Assembly: GCA_009377505.1 (NCBI GenBank)
Contig: WHTX01000005.1
Span: forward strand, 1-39,801
DNA length: 39,801 bases
Direction of reading: 5' to 3'
From: Acidimicrobiia bacterium
GTDB taxonomy: Bacteria > Actinomycetota > Acidimicrobiia > Acidimicrobiales > CAIXPF01
In this document: positions 8,143 to 17,823 of the stretch, in pieces
Layout of the letters: every line of letters starts with the position of its first letter
Position numbering within the stretch: position 1 is the first letter of the stretch
Program-made: the position numbers and the translations under genes
The notes under the pieces: model-generated
Told to the model about the DNA's origin: nothing
The model's input: the letters and a program-made list of their open reading frames with translations, nothing else
Databases searched by the model: none

Positions 8143-9414
8143 ATGGATCCCGCCGACGACCTGCCTGCCGTGGGGCAGCGTCCCGAGGGCCCGGGCGAGA
8201 GGCGCGCCTTGTCGGCCGCCCTCCTCGCCCTGGTCCTCGCCGTCGCCGGCCTGGTCAGTGCGTGCACGCCAGTCGGCGAGCAAGCCTCCGGCGAGGCTGG
8301 CGCCGCGCCCCCGGTCGGCTCCACCATCGCCCCGGGCCCGCCCACCACGGCGCCGCCTCCGACGACGACGGCGCCACCGTCGATGAGCGTCTCGTTCGAG
8401 CCGCCGCCCAACGCCACCGGGGTCCGGCCCGACAGCCCCATCATCGTCCTCGCCCGACACGGTGAGCTCACCTCGATGTCCGTGGTCTCGCCGTCAGGCC
8501 CCGTCGAGGGCAACTACGCCGACGGTGCCTTCAGCCCCGGCCGCGCCCTCGAGTTCGGCCAGACCTACACGGTCACCGCCACCGCCCGCCCGTGGTCCGG
8601 CGAGCCGGTCACCGTCCGCTCCGTGTTCTCCACGCTCACGCCGGTGGCGGAGATCACCGCCGACATCTACCCCACCGACGGGGAGGTGGTGGGCATCGGC
8701 ATGCCGGTGATCGTGACGTTCTCCTCGGCCGTGCCCGCCGGGGCCCGCCCCGGCGTCACCGCCCTGTTCACCGTGGCCGCCGCCCCCGCGGTGGAAGGCG
8801 CCTGGCGGTGGGTCGACGACACGACCATGCACTGGCGGCCCCGCACGTACTGGCCGGCGGGGACGACGGTGACCGTCACCGGCCACCTCACCGGCCACGC
8901 CGTCGGCGACGAGTGGTTCCTCGCCTCGCCGACCCAGACCTACGCCATCGGCCCCGCCCACCGCATCACCATCGACGCCGCCGCCCACCAGATGGTGGCC
9001 TACGAGAACGAGCAGCCCATCCGCACGATGCCCATCTCGACGGGCAAGGACGCGTACCCGACGGCGTCGGGCGTCGACCTCATCATGGAGAAGCACTCCT
9101 CCTTCGAGATGGACTCCTCCAGCGTGGGCATCGGCGGCAGCGAGGCGTACCTGGTGACCGTGGCCGACGCCCAGCGCCTGACCTACTCGGGGACGTTCCT
9201 GCACGCCGCCCCGTGGAACACGCAGCTCGGGCAGGCCAACACCTCCCACGGCTGCGTGAACGCCTCGGAGGCGGACGCGGCGTGGATGATGGAGTTCACC
9301 CTCATCGGCGACCCGGTCGAGATCAGCAACACCGGGGAACAGGTCAGCTGGGGCAACGGCTGGGGCGACTGGAACCTCCCCTTCGAGGAGTGGGCCAGCA
9401 CCGAGACGCCCTGA
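8143..9414 (+). CDS. L,D-transpeptidase lipoprotein (YkuD domain, Ig-like repeats)
   Basis: 423 residues. A lipoprotein signal (hydrophobic run, then LVSAC with Cys41) is followed by a Pro/Thr linker, two Ig-like domains (about 85-270, typical of mycobacterial LdtMt2 proteins) and a YkuD catalytic domain. The catalytic motif is complete: His354 in FLHAAPWN and SHGCVN with Cys371. Such enzymes act outside the membrane, making 3-3 cross-links between meso-diaminopimelate residues of peptidoglycan, and are the targets of carbapenems. The C-terminus is rich in Trp/Gly (WGNGWGDWN), a common tail in this family. A GTG at 8128 is an alternative start. The gene stands alone, followed by a hairpin that overlaps its stop codon. 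Confidence 0.93.
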   Translation: MDPADDLPAVGQRPEGPGERRALSAALLALVLAVAGLVSACTPVGEQASGEAGAAPPVGSTIAPGPPTTAPPPTTTAPPSMSVSFEPPPNATGVRPDSPIIVLARHGELTSMSVVSPSGPVEGNYADGAFSPGRALEFGQTYTVTATARPWSGEPVTVRSVFSTLTPVAEITADIYPTDGEVVGIGMPVIVTFSSAVPAGARPGVTALFTVAAAPAVEGAWRWVDDTTMHWRPRTYWPAGTTVTVTGHLTGHAVGDEWFLASPTQTYAIGPAHRITIDAAAHQMVAYENEQPIRTMPISTGKDAYPTASGVDLIMEKHSSFEMDSSSVGIGGSEAYLVTVADAQRLTYSGTFLHAAPWNTQLGQANTSHGCVNASEADAAWMMEFTLIGDPVEISNTGEQVSWGNGWGDWNLPFEEWASTETP

Positions 9415-9433
9415 GCCGGCCGGGGACCGGCTC
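9413..9433 (+). terminator. Hairpin after the L,D-transpeptidase gene
   Basis: GAGCCGG pairs with CCGGCTC (7 bp) around a 7-base loop. The stem begins inside the TGA stop codon. No T-run follows, so it would be a hairpin-only terminator or RNA 3'-end stabiliser, as is common in high-GC actinobacteria. Confidence 0.4.
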
Positions 9434-9529
9434 GTCCTACGCTGAAGGGCACGGCGACGGGCGCGAGCCACCGGCCTCCCTTGCCCGTCGTCGTCCAGCG
9501 CCGGAACCGGCGAGAGGGGGTCCCGCGTC

Positions 9530-10687
9530 ATGCGAATCGGCATCCTCACCGGGGGCGGGGACGTCCCCGGCCTCAACCCGTGCATCAAGTCGGTCGTCAA
9601 CCGGGTCGTCGAGGACGGCCACGAGGTGGTGGGCATCCGGCGAGGCTGGGGCGGGCTGCTCGAGGCCGACCCCGACGACGACGCCTCCCTCGAGGCCAAC
9701 GTCCTGCGCCTCGACGCCCGGACCGTGCGCACGATCGACCGCAGCGGCGGCACGATCCTGCACACTTCGCGCACGAACCCGGGCAGGGTGAAGCGGGCGG
9801 ACGTGCCCGCCTTCCTGCTCGCCCAGGCCGACGCCGCCGGCGGCGAGGGCCCCTACGACTTCACCGCCCACGCCATACGCGTCGTCGAGCGACTCGGCCT
9901 CGACGCCCTCATCCCCATCGGCGGCGACGACACCCTGTCCTACGGCCTGCGACTCCACGACGAGGGCGTGCCCGTCATCGCCATCCCCAAGACGATGGAC
10001 AACGACGTGCACGGCACCGACTACTGCATCGGCTTCTCCACCGCCATCACCCGAGGGGTGGAGTTCATCCACGCCCTGCGCACCTCGACGGGGTCCCACG
10101 AGCGCATCGCCGTGGTGGAGCTGTTCGGGCGCTACAGCGGGCAGACCTCCCTCGTCACCGCCTACCTCGCCGGCGTCGACCGGGCCGTGATCTCCGAGGT
10201 CCCCTTCGACGTGGAGCGGCTGGCCAAGCTGCTCCTCGCCGACAGGGCCGCCAACCCGTCGAACTACGCCATGGTCACCATCTCCGAGGGGGCGACCACG
10301 ACCGGGGGCGAACTGCACCTGTCGGGCGAGGCGGACGCCTACGGCCATCGCAAGCTCGGCGGCATCGGGGCCGTCACCGGCCAGCTCATCGGCCAGGTGA
10401 CCGGCGTCGGCATCGTGCTGCAGCAGGTCGCCTACCTGATGCGCTCGGGCAGCCCCGACTCGCTCGACCTGATGGTGGCCATGAACTACGCGGTCATGGC
10501 CGCCGACCTCGTGCTCGAAGGGGCATCGGGGCGGATGGTGGCGTTGCGGGGAGGCACCTACACGAACGTGCCCATCAGCGTGACCCGGGAGGGGGTCAAA
10601 CGGGTCGACGTGGACGAGCTGTACGACGCCGACGCCTACCGGCCCAAGGTCCGCCACGTGGCCGGCAAGCCGATGTTCCTGTACTGA
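9530..10687 (+). CDS. pfkA: 6-phosphofructokinase, probably PPi-dependent
   Basis: 385 residues of the PfkA family, phosphorylating fructose 6-phosphate in glycolysis. The N-terminal [12 protein letters not shown] is the phosphoryl-donor loop. The donor-deciding residues are of the pyrophosphate type: IGGDDT at 130-135 (Asp134 where ATP enzymes have Gly) and PKTMDND at 153-159 (Lys154 where ATP enzymes have Gly). In characterised enzymes such as the Amycolatopsis methanolica PFK this pair marks PPi use, which makes the step reversible. TMDND carries the catalytic Asp. The ATG follows GAGAGGGGG. The gene converges on the acyl-CoA dehydrogenase gene with only 6 bp between stop codons. Donor specificity is inferred from the two residues only. 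Confidence 0.92.
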   Translation: MRIGILTGGGDVPGLNPCIKSVVNRVVEDGHEVVGIRRGWGGLLEADPDDDASLEANVLRLDARTVRTIDRSGGTILHTSRTNPGRVKRADVPAFLLAQADAAGGEGPYDFTAHAIRVVERLGLDALIPIGGDDTLSYGLRLHDEGVPVIAIPKTMDNDVHGTDYCIGFSTAITRGVEFIHALRTSTGSHERIAVVELFGRYSGQTSLVTAYLAGVDRAVISEVPFDVERLAKLLLADRAANPSNYAMVTISEGATTTGGELHLSGEADAYGHRKLGGIGAVTGQLIGQVTGVGIVLQQVAYLMRSGSPDSLDLMVAMNYAVMAADLVLEGASGRMVALRGGTYTNVPISVTREGVKRVDVDELYDADAYRPKVRHVAGKPMFLY

Positions 10688-10693
10688 CGGGGC

Positions 10694-11869
10694 TCAGGGC
10701 TGGCGCGGCTCCCGGGGCAGGCCGAGCACCCGCTCGCCGAGGATGTTGCGCTGCACCTCGTCGGTGCCCCCAGCGACGGACATGCCCTGGGTGAAGAGGG
10801 CGAGCTTCTGGAAGTGCCCGCCGTCGGGCGCGTCCTCGCCGCTGAGCTGGCTGGGCAGGCCCCCGGCCCGGAAGCCGAGGTCGCGCAGGCGCCGGCACAG
10901 CTCGGCGTTGAGCACCTTGCCGAGCGAGGGCGGCACCGCACGCGCCGCGTCCCAGTCGAGCACCCGGCGATGGGCGTGGGCCGCGGCCAGCTCCTGGCGG
11001 AGCACCGGCTCGGTGCGATCGGCGAAGCGGGCCACGAGCCCGGCGACGACCTCGTCCTTGCGCGCCCCGGTGGCGTAGGAGAAGCCGCTGGACGAGCCGG
11101 CGAGCTGCGCGGCGCGCATCTCGGCGACGCTCACCGAGCGGTCGACGTCGTTGAGCACGTCGCCCCCGCCGTCGTGGCCGATGGCGTCGAGGTCCCGTTC
11201 GATGGCCAGCATCGTCATCGCCGCCGCCCAGCCGCCGCCGACGTCCCCGATCACGTCGTCGCCGCGCACGCGCACGTCGGTGAGGAAGACCTCGTTGAAC
11301 TCGGCGTCACCGGTCATGTCCCGCAGCGGGCGCACCTCCACCCCGGGCTGGCGGAGGTCGACGGCGAAGAAGGTGATGCCCCGGTGCTTGGGCACCTCGG
11401 GATCGGTGCGGGCCATGAGCACGGCGCGCCCGGCGAGGTGGGCGCCGGACGTCCACACCTTCTGGCCGTTGACGACCCAGCCGTCGCCGTCCCGCTCGGC
11501 CGCCGTGGTGAGCCCGGCCAGGTCGCTCCCCGCGCCGGGCTCGCTGAACAGCTGGCACCACAGCTCCTCACCGGTGGCGATGGCGGGGACGTAGCGGCGG
11601 ACGAGCGCCTCGGGGCCGTGCACGAACAGCGTCGGCGCCACCAGCGTCGCCCCGATGCCCGCCGGTGGGCCGAACGCGCCGACGTCGCGTCTCGCCGCGT
11701 CGACCTCGGCCGCCTCGGACGGGGCGAGGCCCAGGCCGTCCGCCCCCCGGGGCCATTGCGGGAACCCCCACCCCGACGCGGCGAGCCGCGACCACCACGT
11801 GCCGACCGGCAGCGAGTCGTCGTAGTTGGCCTCGAACCAGGCCTTGGCGTCTTCGTAGATCCTGCCCAT
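10694..11869 (-). CDS. Acyl-CoA dehydrogenase family protein
   Basis: 391 residues. It has the acyl-CoA dehydrogenase mid-domain FAD motif LFSEPGAGSDLAGL, the substrate-side stretch WVVNGQKVWTSGAHLA, and the C-terminal FAD/dimer signature VAGGTDEVQRNILGERVLGLP. It would oxidise an acyl-CoA to the 2-enoyl-CoA and pass electrons to ETF. Where medium-chain enzymes carry the base Glu376 (EGT) this protein has Gly (GGT), as in many actinobacterial FadE subunits, so the base lies elsewhere or in a partner subunit. It is the last gene of a five-gene minus-strand operon, 37 bp after the SRPBCC gene; GGGGGCT precedes the ATG. The substrate cannot be read from sequence; the DUF35/thiolase neighbours suggest a branched or cyclic acyl chain. 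Confidence 0.92.
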   Translation of the reverse strand: MGRIYEDAKAWFEANYDDSLPVGTWWSRLAASGWGFPQWPRGADGLGLAPSEAAEVDAARRDVGAFGPPAGIGATLVAPTLFVHGPEALVRRYVPAIATGEELWCQLFSEPGAGSDLAGLTTAAERDGDGWVVNGQKVWTSGAHLAGRAVLMARTDPEVPKHRGITFFAVDLRQPGVEVRPLRDMTGDAEFNEVFLTDVRVRGDDVIGDVGGGWAAAMTMLAIERDLDAIGHDGGGDVLNDVDRSVSVAEMRAAQLAGSSSGFSYATGARKDEVVAGLVARFADRTEPVLRQELAAAHAHRRVLDWDAARAVPPSLGKVLNAELCRRLRDLGFRAGGLPSQLSGEDAPDGGHFQKLALFTQGMSVAGGTDEVQRNILGERVLGLPREPRQP

Positions 11870-11906
11870 CAGCGAGCCCCCCTCGCCCGGCGTCCCCGGC
11901 CGGTCC

Positions 11907-12419
11907 CTACGCCGTCCGCGCCTCGGCGGTGCGCTTGATGCCCTCGAGCGTGGCCCGCATGCTCTCGCGCATGTTCGCCATCCGGTAGGCGACCTCGGCC
12001 TCGCCGTTCTCGACCATGACCGGCGACAGGTTCCGCAGCTCCCAGTACTCGGTCAGGCGGGACCCGGCGCCGTCGGGCTCGAGGATGTACTTCCACAGCA
12101 CGAAGTTCAGCTCGGTGCCCCCGGTGACGAAGCCGAAGGTGCGGCCCTCGTCGCGCTCGACGACCTCGACCAGCGCCTTCCATTCGACGCCGTCCCGCCG
12201 GTTGACGCCCACGAACTGGTCGCCAACCCGGCCGGTGCCCGGTACGCCGTCGCCGCCCTTGCGCCAGTAGCCGCCGGTGTTCTCCGAGCTCCACTCGCCG
12301 TAGCGCTCCATGGCGGTGACCAGCTCCCACACCGCAGCGGGCGGGGCGTCGACCCGGACCGAGTCCGAGTAGGTGTGCAATGGCTCAGCCGGCGCGCTCA
12401 CGACGGCAGTCTCGCGCAT
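11907..12419 (-). CDS. SRPBCC (START-like/polyketide cyclase) family protein
   Basis: 170 residues. The pattern SVRVDAPPAAVWELVTAMERYGEW near the N-terminus, then VEWKALVEVVERDEGRTFGFV and a C-terminal long helix (MRESMRATLEGIKRTAEA), is that of the SRPBCC helix-grip fold, which binds hydrophobic ligands. The ATG at 12419 overlaps the TGA of the thiolase-like gene as TGATG, so the two are translationally coupled. In this operon it may carry or shield a hydrophobic CoA ester or cleavage product; no catalytic residue can be assigned. Confidence 0.87.
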   Translation of the reverse strand: MRETAVVSAPAEPLHTYSDSVRVDAPPAAVWELVTAMERYGEWSSENTGGYWRKGGDGVPGTGRVGDQFVGVNRRDGVEWKALVEVVERDEGRTFGFVTGGTELNFVLWKYILEPDGAGSRLTEYWELRNLSPVMVENGEAEVAYRMANMRESMRATLEGIKRTAEARTA

Positions 12420-13615
12420 CACTCGGTGCGCAGCAGGATGCCCTGGCTGTTGAAGTAGAAGCCCCCGGGCGTCACCAGCGCGACCCCAGCCTCGGGCACC
12501 TGGCGGGGCCCGGCCTGGCCCCGGAGCTGCAGCACGGCCTCCTGCAGGTGGCCGGCGCCCTGGGTGCCGCCCTCTGACAGGCTGCCCCCGTGGGTGTTCA
12601 CCGGGACCCGGCCGTCGACGAGGATCCGCTGGCCGGCCTCGTCCCAGTGCTGGGCGACGAAGGCGCCGCCCTCGCCCCGCCCGCAGTAGCCGACGTTCTC
12701 GAACCAGCACAGGGCGATGTTCGAGAAGCCCTCGTAGGGGTAGAAGACGTCGACGTCGCCCAGCTCGAGGTCGGACTTGGCCCACAGCCGGCGCCCGACG
12801 ACGACCTGGCCGCTGTGGTCGAAGTCCCGGAGCTGCTCCTCGGAGCCGTAATCGGTGTGGCCGAGCGTGGCCGCGTGCACGAGCACCGGGGGCTGGGGTA
12901 GGTCCCGGGCCCGTTCCGCGGTGGTCACCACGAAGGCGTCGGCCCCGTCGACGGGGATGTCCATGTCGTAGACGGTCAGCGGCTCGCGCACCATGCGCCC
13001 GGCCAGGTAACTGTCCATGTCCAGGGGCTCCTGGTACACGGCGTTGGGGTTGGCGGCGGCGTTGGTGCGCGAGTTGATGGCCACGCGGCCCAGGTGCTCG
13101 CGGCCGTAGCCGAAATCGTGCAGGTAGCGCATGGCCCAGGCCGCGTAGGCGTGGGCGCCGTACATCGAGCCGATGCCCGCGTCGACGTGCCCGGTGCCCC
13201 ACCAGCTGCGGGGGTCGGCGAGCCCCAGGCCGGCGCGGCGTCGGAAGGGCTCGGCGGCGGCCCGGCGCGACGCCCACGGCATCCGGTAGGCGTGGTGGTA
13301 CACGAGCGCCGTCTCGCACATGCCCGACGCCACCGCGGCCACGGCGGCCACGACCTGGTTGCCGATCACCGCCTGGGGGTTGGCGAACCAGGTCACCGCA
13401 GGCAGGCCCATGGCCCCTTGGACGTACTGGGCGGACACCATCGAGCCGCACACCCCGTCGACGTCGGCGGCGCTGAGGCCGGCGTCGCGCACCGCGGCGA
13501 CGGTGGCCTCGAGCACGAGGGAGCCCGGGCTGCAACCCGGCCGGTCGCGCGAGTACGGAGAGCGGCCGAGCCCGACGATGGCGACCCGGTCCTTGGCCGG
13601 GTTGCGGGCGCTCAC
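12419..13615 (-). CDS. SCP-x-type thiolase homologue without thiolase cysteines (Ltp2-like)
   Basis: 398 residues with the thiolase fold: VAIVGLGRSPYS start, LVLEATVAAVRDAGLSAADVDGV, and the C-terminal NTHGGSLSEGG loop. The nucleophilic Cys of true thiolases is missing: the equivalent helix reads NPQAVIGNQVVAAVAAVASG. The second Cys near the C-terminus is replaced in VTPGGFYFNSQG. This fits lipid-transfer-protein aldolases such as Ltp2, which cleave steroid side-chain 17-hydroxyacyl-CoA by retro-aldol chemistry and work with a DUF35 partner. The GTG start (13615) overlaps the stop of just such a DUF35 gene. The role as retro-aldolase is inferred from the missing Cys and the partner; the true substrate is unknown. 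Confidence 0.88.
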   Translation of the reverse strand: MSARNPAKDRVAIVGLGRSPYSRDRPGCSPGSLVLEATVAAVRDAGLSAADVDGVCGSMVSAQYVQGAMGLPAVTWFANPQAVIGNQVVAAVAAVASGMCETALVYHHAYRMPWASRRAAAEPFRRRAGLGLADPRSWWGTGHVDAGIGSMYGAHAYAAWAMRYLHDFGYGREHLGRVAINSRTNAAANPNAVYQEPLDMDSYLAGRMVREPLTVYDMDIPVDGADAFVVTTAERARDLPQPPVLVHAATLGHTDYGSEEQLRDFDHSGQVVVGRRLWAKSDLELGDVDVFYPYEGFSNIALCWFENVGYCGRGEGGAFVAQHWDEAGQRILVDGRVPVNTHGGSLSEGGTQGAGHLQEAVLQLRGQAGPRQVPEAGVALVTPGGFYFNSQGILLRTE

Positions 13616-14049
13616 CGGCCCGCCGCCCGGAAGCGCAGCACGTCGGGGGCGCCTTCGCCGTCGGGCCACGTGAGCTCCACCGCCATGGCCTCGGTGATGG
13701 CGCCGGGCGGCACGTCCACCACCGTGCCGCTGACCCGGAGGCCGATCTGCTCCTCCAGCTCGACGGCGACGAGGGGGTGGCCCGCGGCGTAGTCTGCGCC
13801 GCCCCGGCTCGGGCCCTGGCGGAGGACGGTGAACAAGGCGACCCGGCCCCGGCCCGTCACCTCGGTCGCCGCCACGGCGGTCGACCAGCACCGGGGGCAG
13901 ATCGACCGGGGCGGGTGGTGCCACGCGCCGCAGTCACGGCACCGGTTCACGAGCAGCCGGTGCTCGAGGAGCCCCGCGTAGTAGGCGGCGTTGTCGGCGT
14001 CGACCCGTACGCCGGGCCAGGCGTCGAGCAGGCCTTCGTCAGGGACCAT
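13612..14049 (-). CDS. DUF35 Zn-ribbon/OB-fold acyl-CoA-associated protein
   Basis: 145 residues. A rubredoxin-like zinc ribbon (Cys37, Cys40, Cys51, Cys54 in CRDCGAWHHPPRSICPRC) is followed by an OB-fold (TGRGRVALFTVLRQG ... ALVAVELEEQIGLRVSGTVVD). DUF35 proteins bind CoA-ester substrates and pair with thiolase-like enzymes. Here the gene overlaps the thiolase homologue by GTGA, and its ATG at 14049 lies inside the end of the amidohydrolase gene (11-bp overlap). That strongly implies a stoichiometric complex with the downstream protein. Confidence 0.9.
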   Translation of the reverse strand: MVPDEGLLDAWPGVRVDADNAAYYAGLLEHRLLVNRCRDCGAWHHPPRSICPRCWSTAVAATEVTGRGRVALFTVLRQGPSRGGADYAAGHPLVAVELEEQIGLRVSGTVVDVPPGAITEAMAVELTWPDGEGAPDVLRFRAAGR

Positions 14050-14893
14050 GGGGCCCTCCGGACGGCGCCCAGCCGAACACCCGCTGCAGCGTGCCGCCCA
14101 TCAACGCGGCGCGGTCCCCGCCCGAAAGCCGGTCCGTGTCCCGGAACGCCGCCACGGCGTCGGCGTAGCTGACCAGGGCCGTGGCCCGGGTCCAGTCCGT
14201 GCCCCACATGCACCGGTCCACGCCGAAGGCGTCGAACAGCCGGCCGAGCGGCTCCCACAGGTCGCCGAAGGGGAATGGCTGGAGCGACAACGTCGCCGCG
14301 CCGGTCACCTTGACCGCCACGTTCGGGTGCCGGGCCAGGGCCAACAACGCCGGCAGGTCGGCGAAGGGCTCGGCCGGGGGCGGGGGCTCGAAGGGCTGGT
14401 GCAGGCCGAGGTGGTCGATGACCAGCTGGGCGTCGGGGTGGCGGGCGGCCAGCTCGCCGGCGAGGGACAGCCGGCCCCAGCACAGCAGGCACAGGGGCAC
14501 GCCGTGCCGGGCGGCGGCGGACACCACCCGGTGGACGCCCGGGTCCTCGGCGTAACTCTCGGCGTCACGCCACAGCACGAGCCGCACGCCCACCGCGCCG
14601 GGGGTGCCGGCCCAGTCGGCCACCACGTCGCCCACGTCCTCGCGCCGGGGGTCGACGGGGGTGATGAGGGCGAAGCGGCCCGGGTGGGCGGCGTGCACCT
14701 CGAGCGCGTAGCTCGGGTCGAAGCGGTACATCGTCCACGGCGACACCAGCAGCGCGCCGTCCACGCCCACCGCGTCCATGGCGGCGACCATGTCGTGCCC
14801 GGTGACCTCGGCCGGGCCGGCCAGCGTGGCCGCCCACGGGCGGCCCGGGTGGTCGCGCTCGTAGGCGTGGACCTGCGCGTCGATGATGGCCAT
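14039..14893 (-). CDS. Amidohydrolase family 2 (ACMSD-like metal hydrolase/decarboxylase)
   Basis: 284 residues with a TIM-barrel metal site. The N-terminus has DAQVH (Asp5, His9), there is a central DHLGLH (His161) and a C-terminal MWGTDWT (Asp233). The first motif has Gln where the canonical second ligand of HxH would be, giving one metal-binding histidine at this place. Family members hydrolyse lactones or C-C bonds or decarboxylate. AGGGGGT precedes the ATG. It is the first gene of the operon ending with the acyl-CoA dehydrogenase, so it may open a ring or lactone formed in the same pathway. The substrate is unknown. Confidence 0.88.
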   Translation of the reverse strand: MAIIDAQVHAYERDHPGRPWAATLAGPAEVTGHDMVAAMDAVGVDGALLVSPWTMYRFDPSYALEVHAAHPGRFALITPVDPRREDVGDVVADWAGTPGAVGVRLVLWRDAESYAEDPGVHRVVSAAARHGVPLCLLCWGRLSLAGELAARHPDAQLVIDHLGLHQPFEPPPPAEPFADLPALLALARHPNVAVKVTGAATLSLQPFPFGDLWEPLGRLFDAFGVDRCMWGTDWTRATALVSYADAVAAFRDTDRLSGGDRAALMGGTLQRVFGWAPSGGPHGP

Positions 14894-15049
14894 GGCGAAG
14901 ACCCCCTAGCGACATCCTCGCGCATCCCGTGATCGCGCCGCCTCGTCTGCGCCGGCGCCCCTGCCCCGTGGCGGCTACGCCCGGGGGCGTAGGCGACAAG
15001 CCTCCCCCCGTCCGACGACAGCCGCGGCCCAGGTCGAGACCATGGCGCC

Positions 15050-15969
<920 letters not shown>

Positions 15970-15973
<4 letters not shown>

Positions 15974-16758
15974 CCAGGATCATCCACGCCGAGCTGCTAC
16001 GGCTGGTACGACGCCGCACGATCGTGGTCAGCGCGACCGCGGCCCTGCTCTTCGCCGCGGTGGCCACGTTCACCGTGTTCTCCTCGGCCCAGGAGTCCGG
16101 CGCTCCCTCCAGACGGGGCGGCACCACGCTGGCCGCGCTCGTCGACCACGGCGGGGGCACCGAGGCGTTCGCCGTGGGCGCCTCCTTCGTCGGCTTCTTC
16201 GTGTTCGTGACCTTCATCGGCCTGCTCGCCACCGAGTTCTCGGGCGGGACGTTCCGGGCCCTGCTCCTGCGGGACCCCAACCGGATGCGGGTGATCACCG
16301 GCAAGCTTGTCGGCATCCTGCTCGTGGGCGCGGCCGTGGTGGCCTTCGCCGAGGCGTGCACGTTCGTCATGTCCCTGGTCGTCGCCCCCGGCGAGGACGT
16401 CTCGACGGCCAACTGGTTCTCCCTCGACAGCGTCGGCGCGGGCCTGCGCGACTACGCGACCGTCATGGGCGGCGTGGCCGGCTGGGCGGTCTTCGGCACC
16501 ACGCTCGCCGTCATCTTCCGGTCGGTGCCCATCGCCCTGGCCGTCGGCTTCGCCTGGGCCGGCCCCTTCGAGAACATCGTCGTCGACTCCTGGCAGGCCG
16601 GCTACCGGTTCTTCCCCGGCCAGGTGCTCGCCTCCCTCATCCAGGGCGGTAGCGCCGAGCTGGGCATCGGCCGGGCCGTGCTCACCGCCGTCCTCTACAC
16701 CGGCGTCGCCGCCGCGGCGACCCTCGCCCTCGTCTCCCGAAGGGACGTGACCGCATGA
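15970..16758 (+). CDS. ABC-2 type transporter permease
   Basis: 262 residues with about six hydrophobic segments: around 20-40, 75-95, 115-140, 170-190, 195-210 and 235-255. A typical ABC-2 start (TRIIHAELLRLVRRRTI) precedes the first segment, and LLATEFSGGTFRALLLRDPNR is the coupling-helix region. It forms the membrane half of the exporter with the upstream ATPase, with which it overlaps by 4 bp. Its own stop overlaps another ATG (16755), the start of a third frame that is cut short. Confidence 0.92.
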
Positions 16759-16806
16759 CCGCCCTCCTGCTCGCCTCGCACCGTCGGAACGGCGGCGCGG
16801 GCTGGC
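16755..16806 (+). pseudogene. Possible truncated start of a third ABC-exporter cistron
   Basis: An ATG overlaps the permease TGA as ATGA and reads MTALLLASHRR, a plausible ABC-2 permease start by analogy with the previous gene. After about 17 codons the frame enters the MITE-like repeat at 16807 and then runs antisense through the SDR gene without family-like sequence. I read it as a second permease gene lost around the element. The evidence is only the coupling and a few codons. Confidence 0.25.
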
Positions 16807-16919
16807 CCCGATCTTGCATTCGAGCTCGTTCGAGCTGGTCAGCCAGTCGGCCGCATCACTCGACCGACCAGGTGCCGTCCAGGTCAGCGGCAAGCCACGA
16901 GCCTCATGAAAGATCAGGG
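16807..16919 (+). mobile_element. MITE-like element, copy A (113 bp)
   Basis: This segment matches, in inverted orientation, 39422-39536 at roughly 75-80% identity across its length. Its ends are imperfect inverted repeats: CCCGATCTTGCAT at the left and ATGAAAGATCAGGG at the right. It has no ORF of its own and carries an internal palindromic stretch around CGAGCTCGTTCGAGCT. Flanks (CTGGC left, CGGCT right) do not form a clear target duplication, so this copy looks older or rearranged. It ends 5 bp from the SDR stop codon. Confidence 0.6.
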
Positions 16920-16924
16920 CGGCT

Positions 16925-17707
16925 TCAGCCGTGGGTCGAGAGGCCACCGTCGACGGGGATGAGGACGCCGGTCAACCAGGCACCGGCTCGGCTCGACAGG
17001 TAGATCACCGCCCCGGCGACGTCCTCGGGGGTCCCGATGCGCTTGCGAGGCACGACCTTGGCGACGCGGGCCCTGCTGTCGGGGTCGTCGAGCAGGTAGC
17101 CCATCATCTTCGACCGGAACGGGCCCGGGGCCACCGTGTTCACCGTGACGTTGTCGCCCACCACGTTGTGGGCCAGGTGGCGGGCGAGCATGTGGACGGC
17201 GGCCTTGGACGCCGAGTAGGAGAAGTTGTCGCCGTGGGGGACCATGAAGCCGTCGATTGAGCCGATCATGATCACCCGGCTCGGGTCCTCGGGGCTCGCC
17301 GCCGCCTCGAGGCGGGGGAGGAGGGCCTGGGTCAGCAGGAACGGCGCCCGCACGTTGATGTTCATCACCTTGTCGAAGCCCGCCGCGGGGAAGTCGCCGA
17401 GCGGCGCTCCCCAGGCGGCGCCGGCGTTGTTGACGAGGATGTGCAGCTCGGGCTCCCGCTCGCCGAACGCCGACACGAACGAGCCCATCCCCTCCTCGGA
17501 GGCCAGGTCGGCCGGGATCGAGGTGCACTCGCCCACCTTGGAGAGCTCCGCGGCCGCGGCGTCGCAGTCGGCGGCCTTGCGCGAGGTGATGTAGGTGCGG
17601 ACGCCGTTGGCCACCAGGCCCTCGGCGATCATGTAGCCGATGCCCCGGCTGCCCCCGGTGACGATGGCCACCTTGCCCTCGATGCCGAACAGGTCGCTGA
17701 TCCGCAC
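16925..17707 (-). CDS. SDR family oxidoreductase
   Basis: 260 residues, classical short-chain dehydrogenase. Cofactor motif TGGSRGIG at 17-24, NNAG at about 93-96, and the catalytic Ser150, Tyr164 and Lys168 (YSASK). The tail LTGVLIPVDGG is typical. A GTG at 17707 preceded by GGGGGAG is preferred over an upstream ATG at 17755 with no ribosome site. It oxidises or reduces an alcohol/ketone with NAD(P); the motif around SRK after the second strand suggests NADP. It is divergent from the SnoaL-like gene and convergent with the ABC exporter. Confidence 0.92.
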   Translation of the reverse strand: MRISDLFGIEGKVAIVTGGSRGIGYMIAEGLVANGVRTYITSRKAADCDAAAAELSKVGECTSIPADLASEEGMGSFVSAFGEREPELHILVNNAGAAWGAPLGDFPAAGFDKVMNINVRAPFLLTQALLPRLEAAASPEDPSRVIMIGSIDGFMVPHGDNFSYSASKAAVHMLARHLAHNVVGDNVTVNTVAPGPFRSKMMGYLLDDPDSRARVAKVVPRKRIGTPEDVAGAVIYLSSRAGAWLTGVLIPVDGGLSTHG

Positions 17708-17823
17708 GCTCTCTCCCCCGGCTACCGGCGAGGACCCTCCCCGCCGGCCGGGCACGCTAGCGCCCGCCGTGCGCGGCGGCGGGGACGGCGTGACAAGCTG
17801 GCGCCCTGTCCGGGGAGGCGCTC

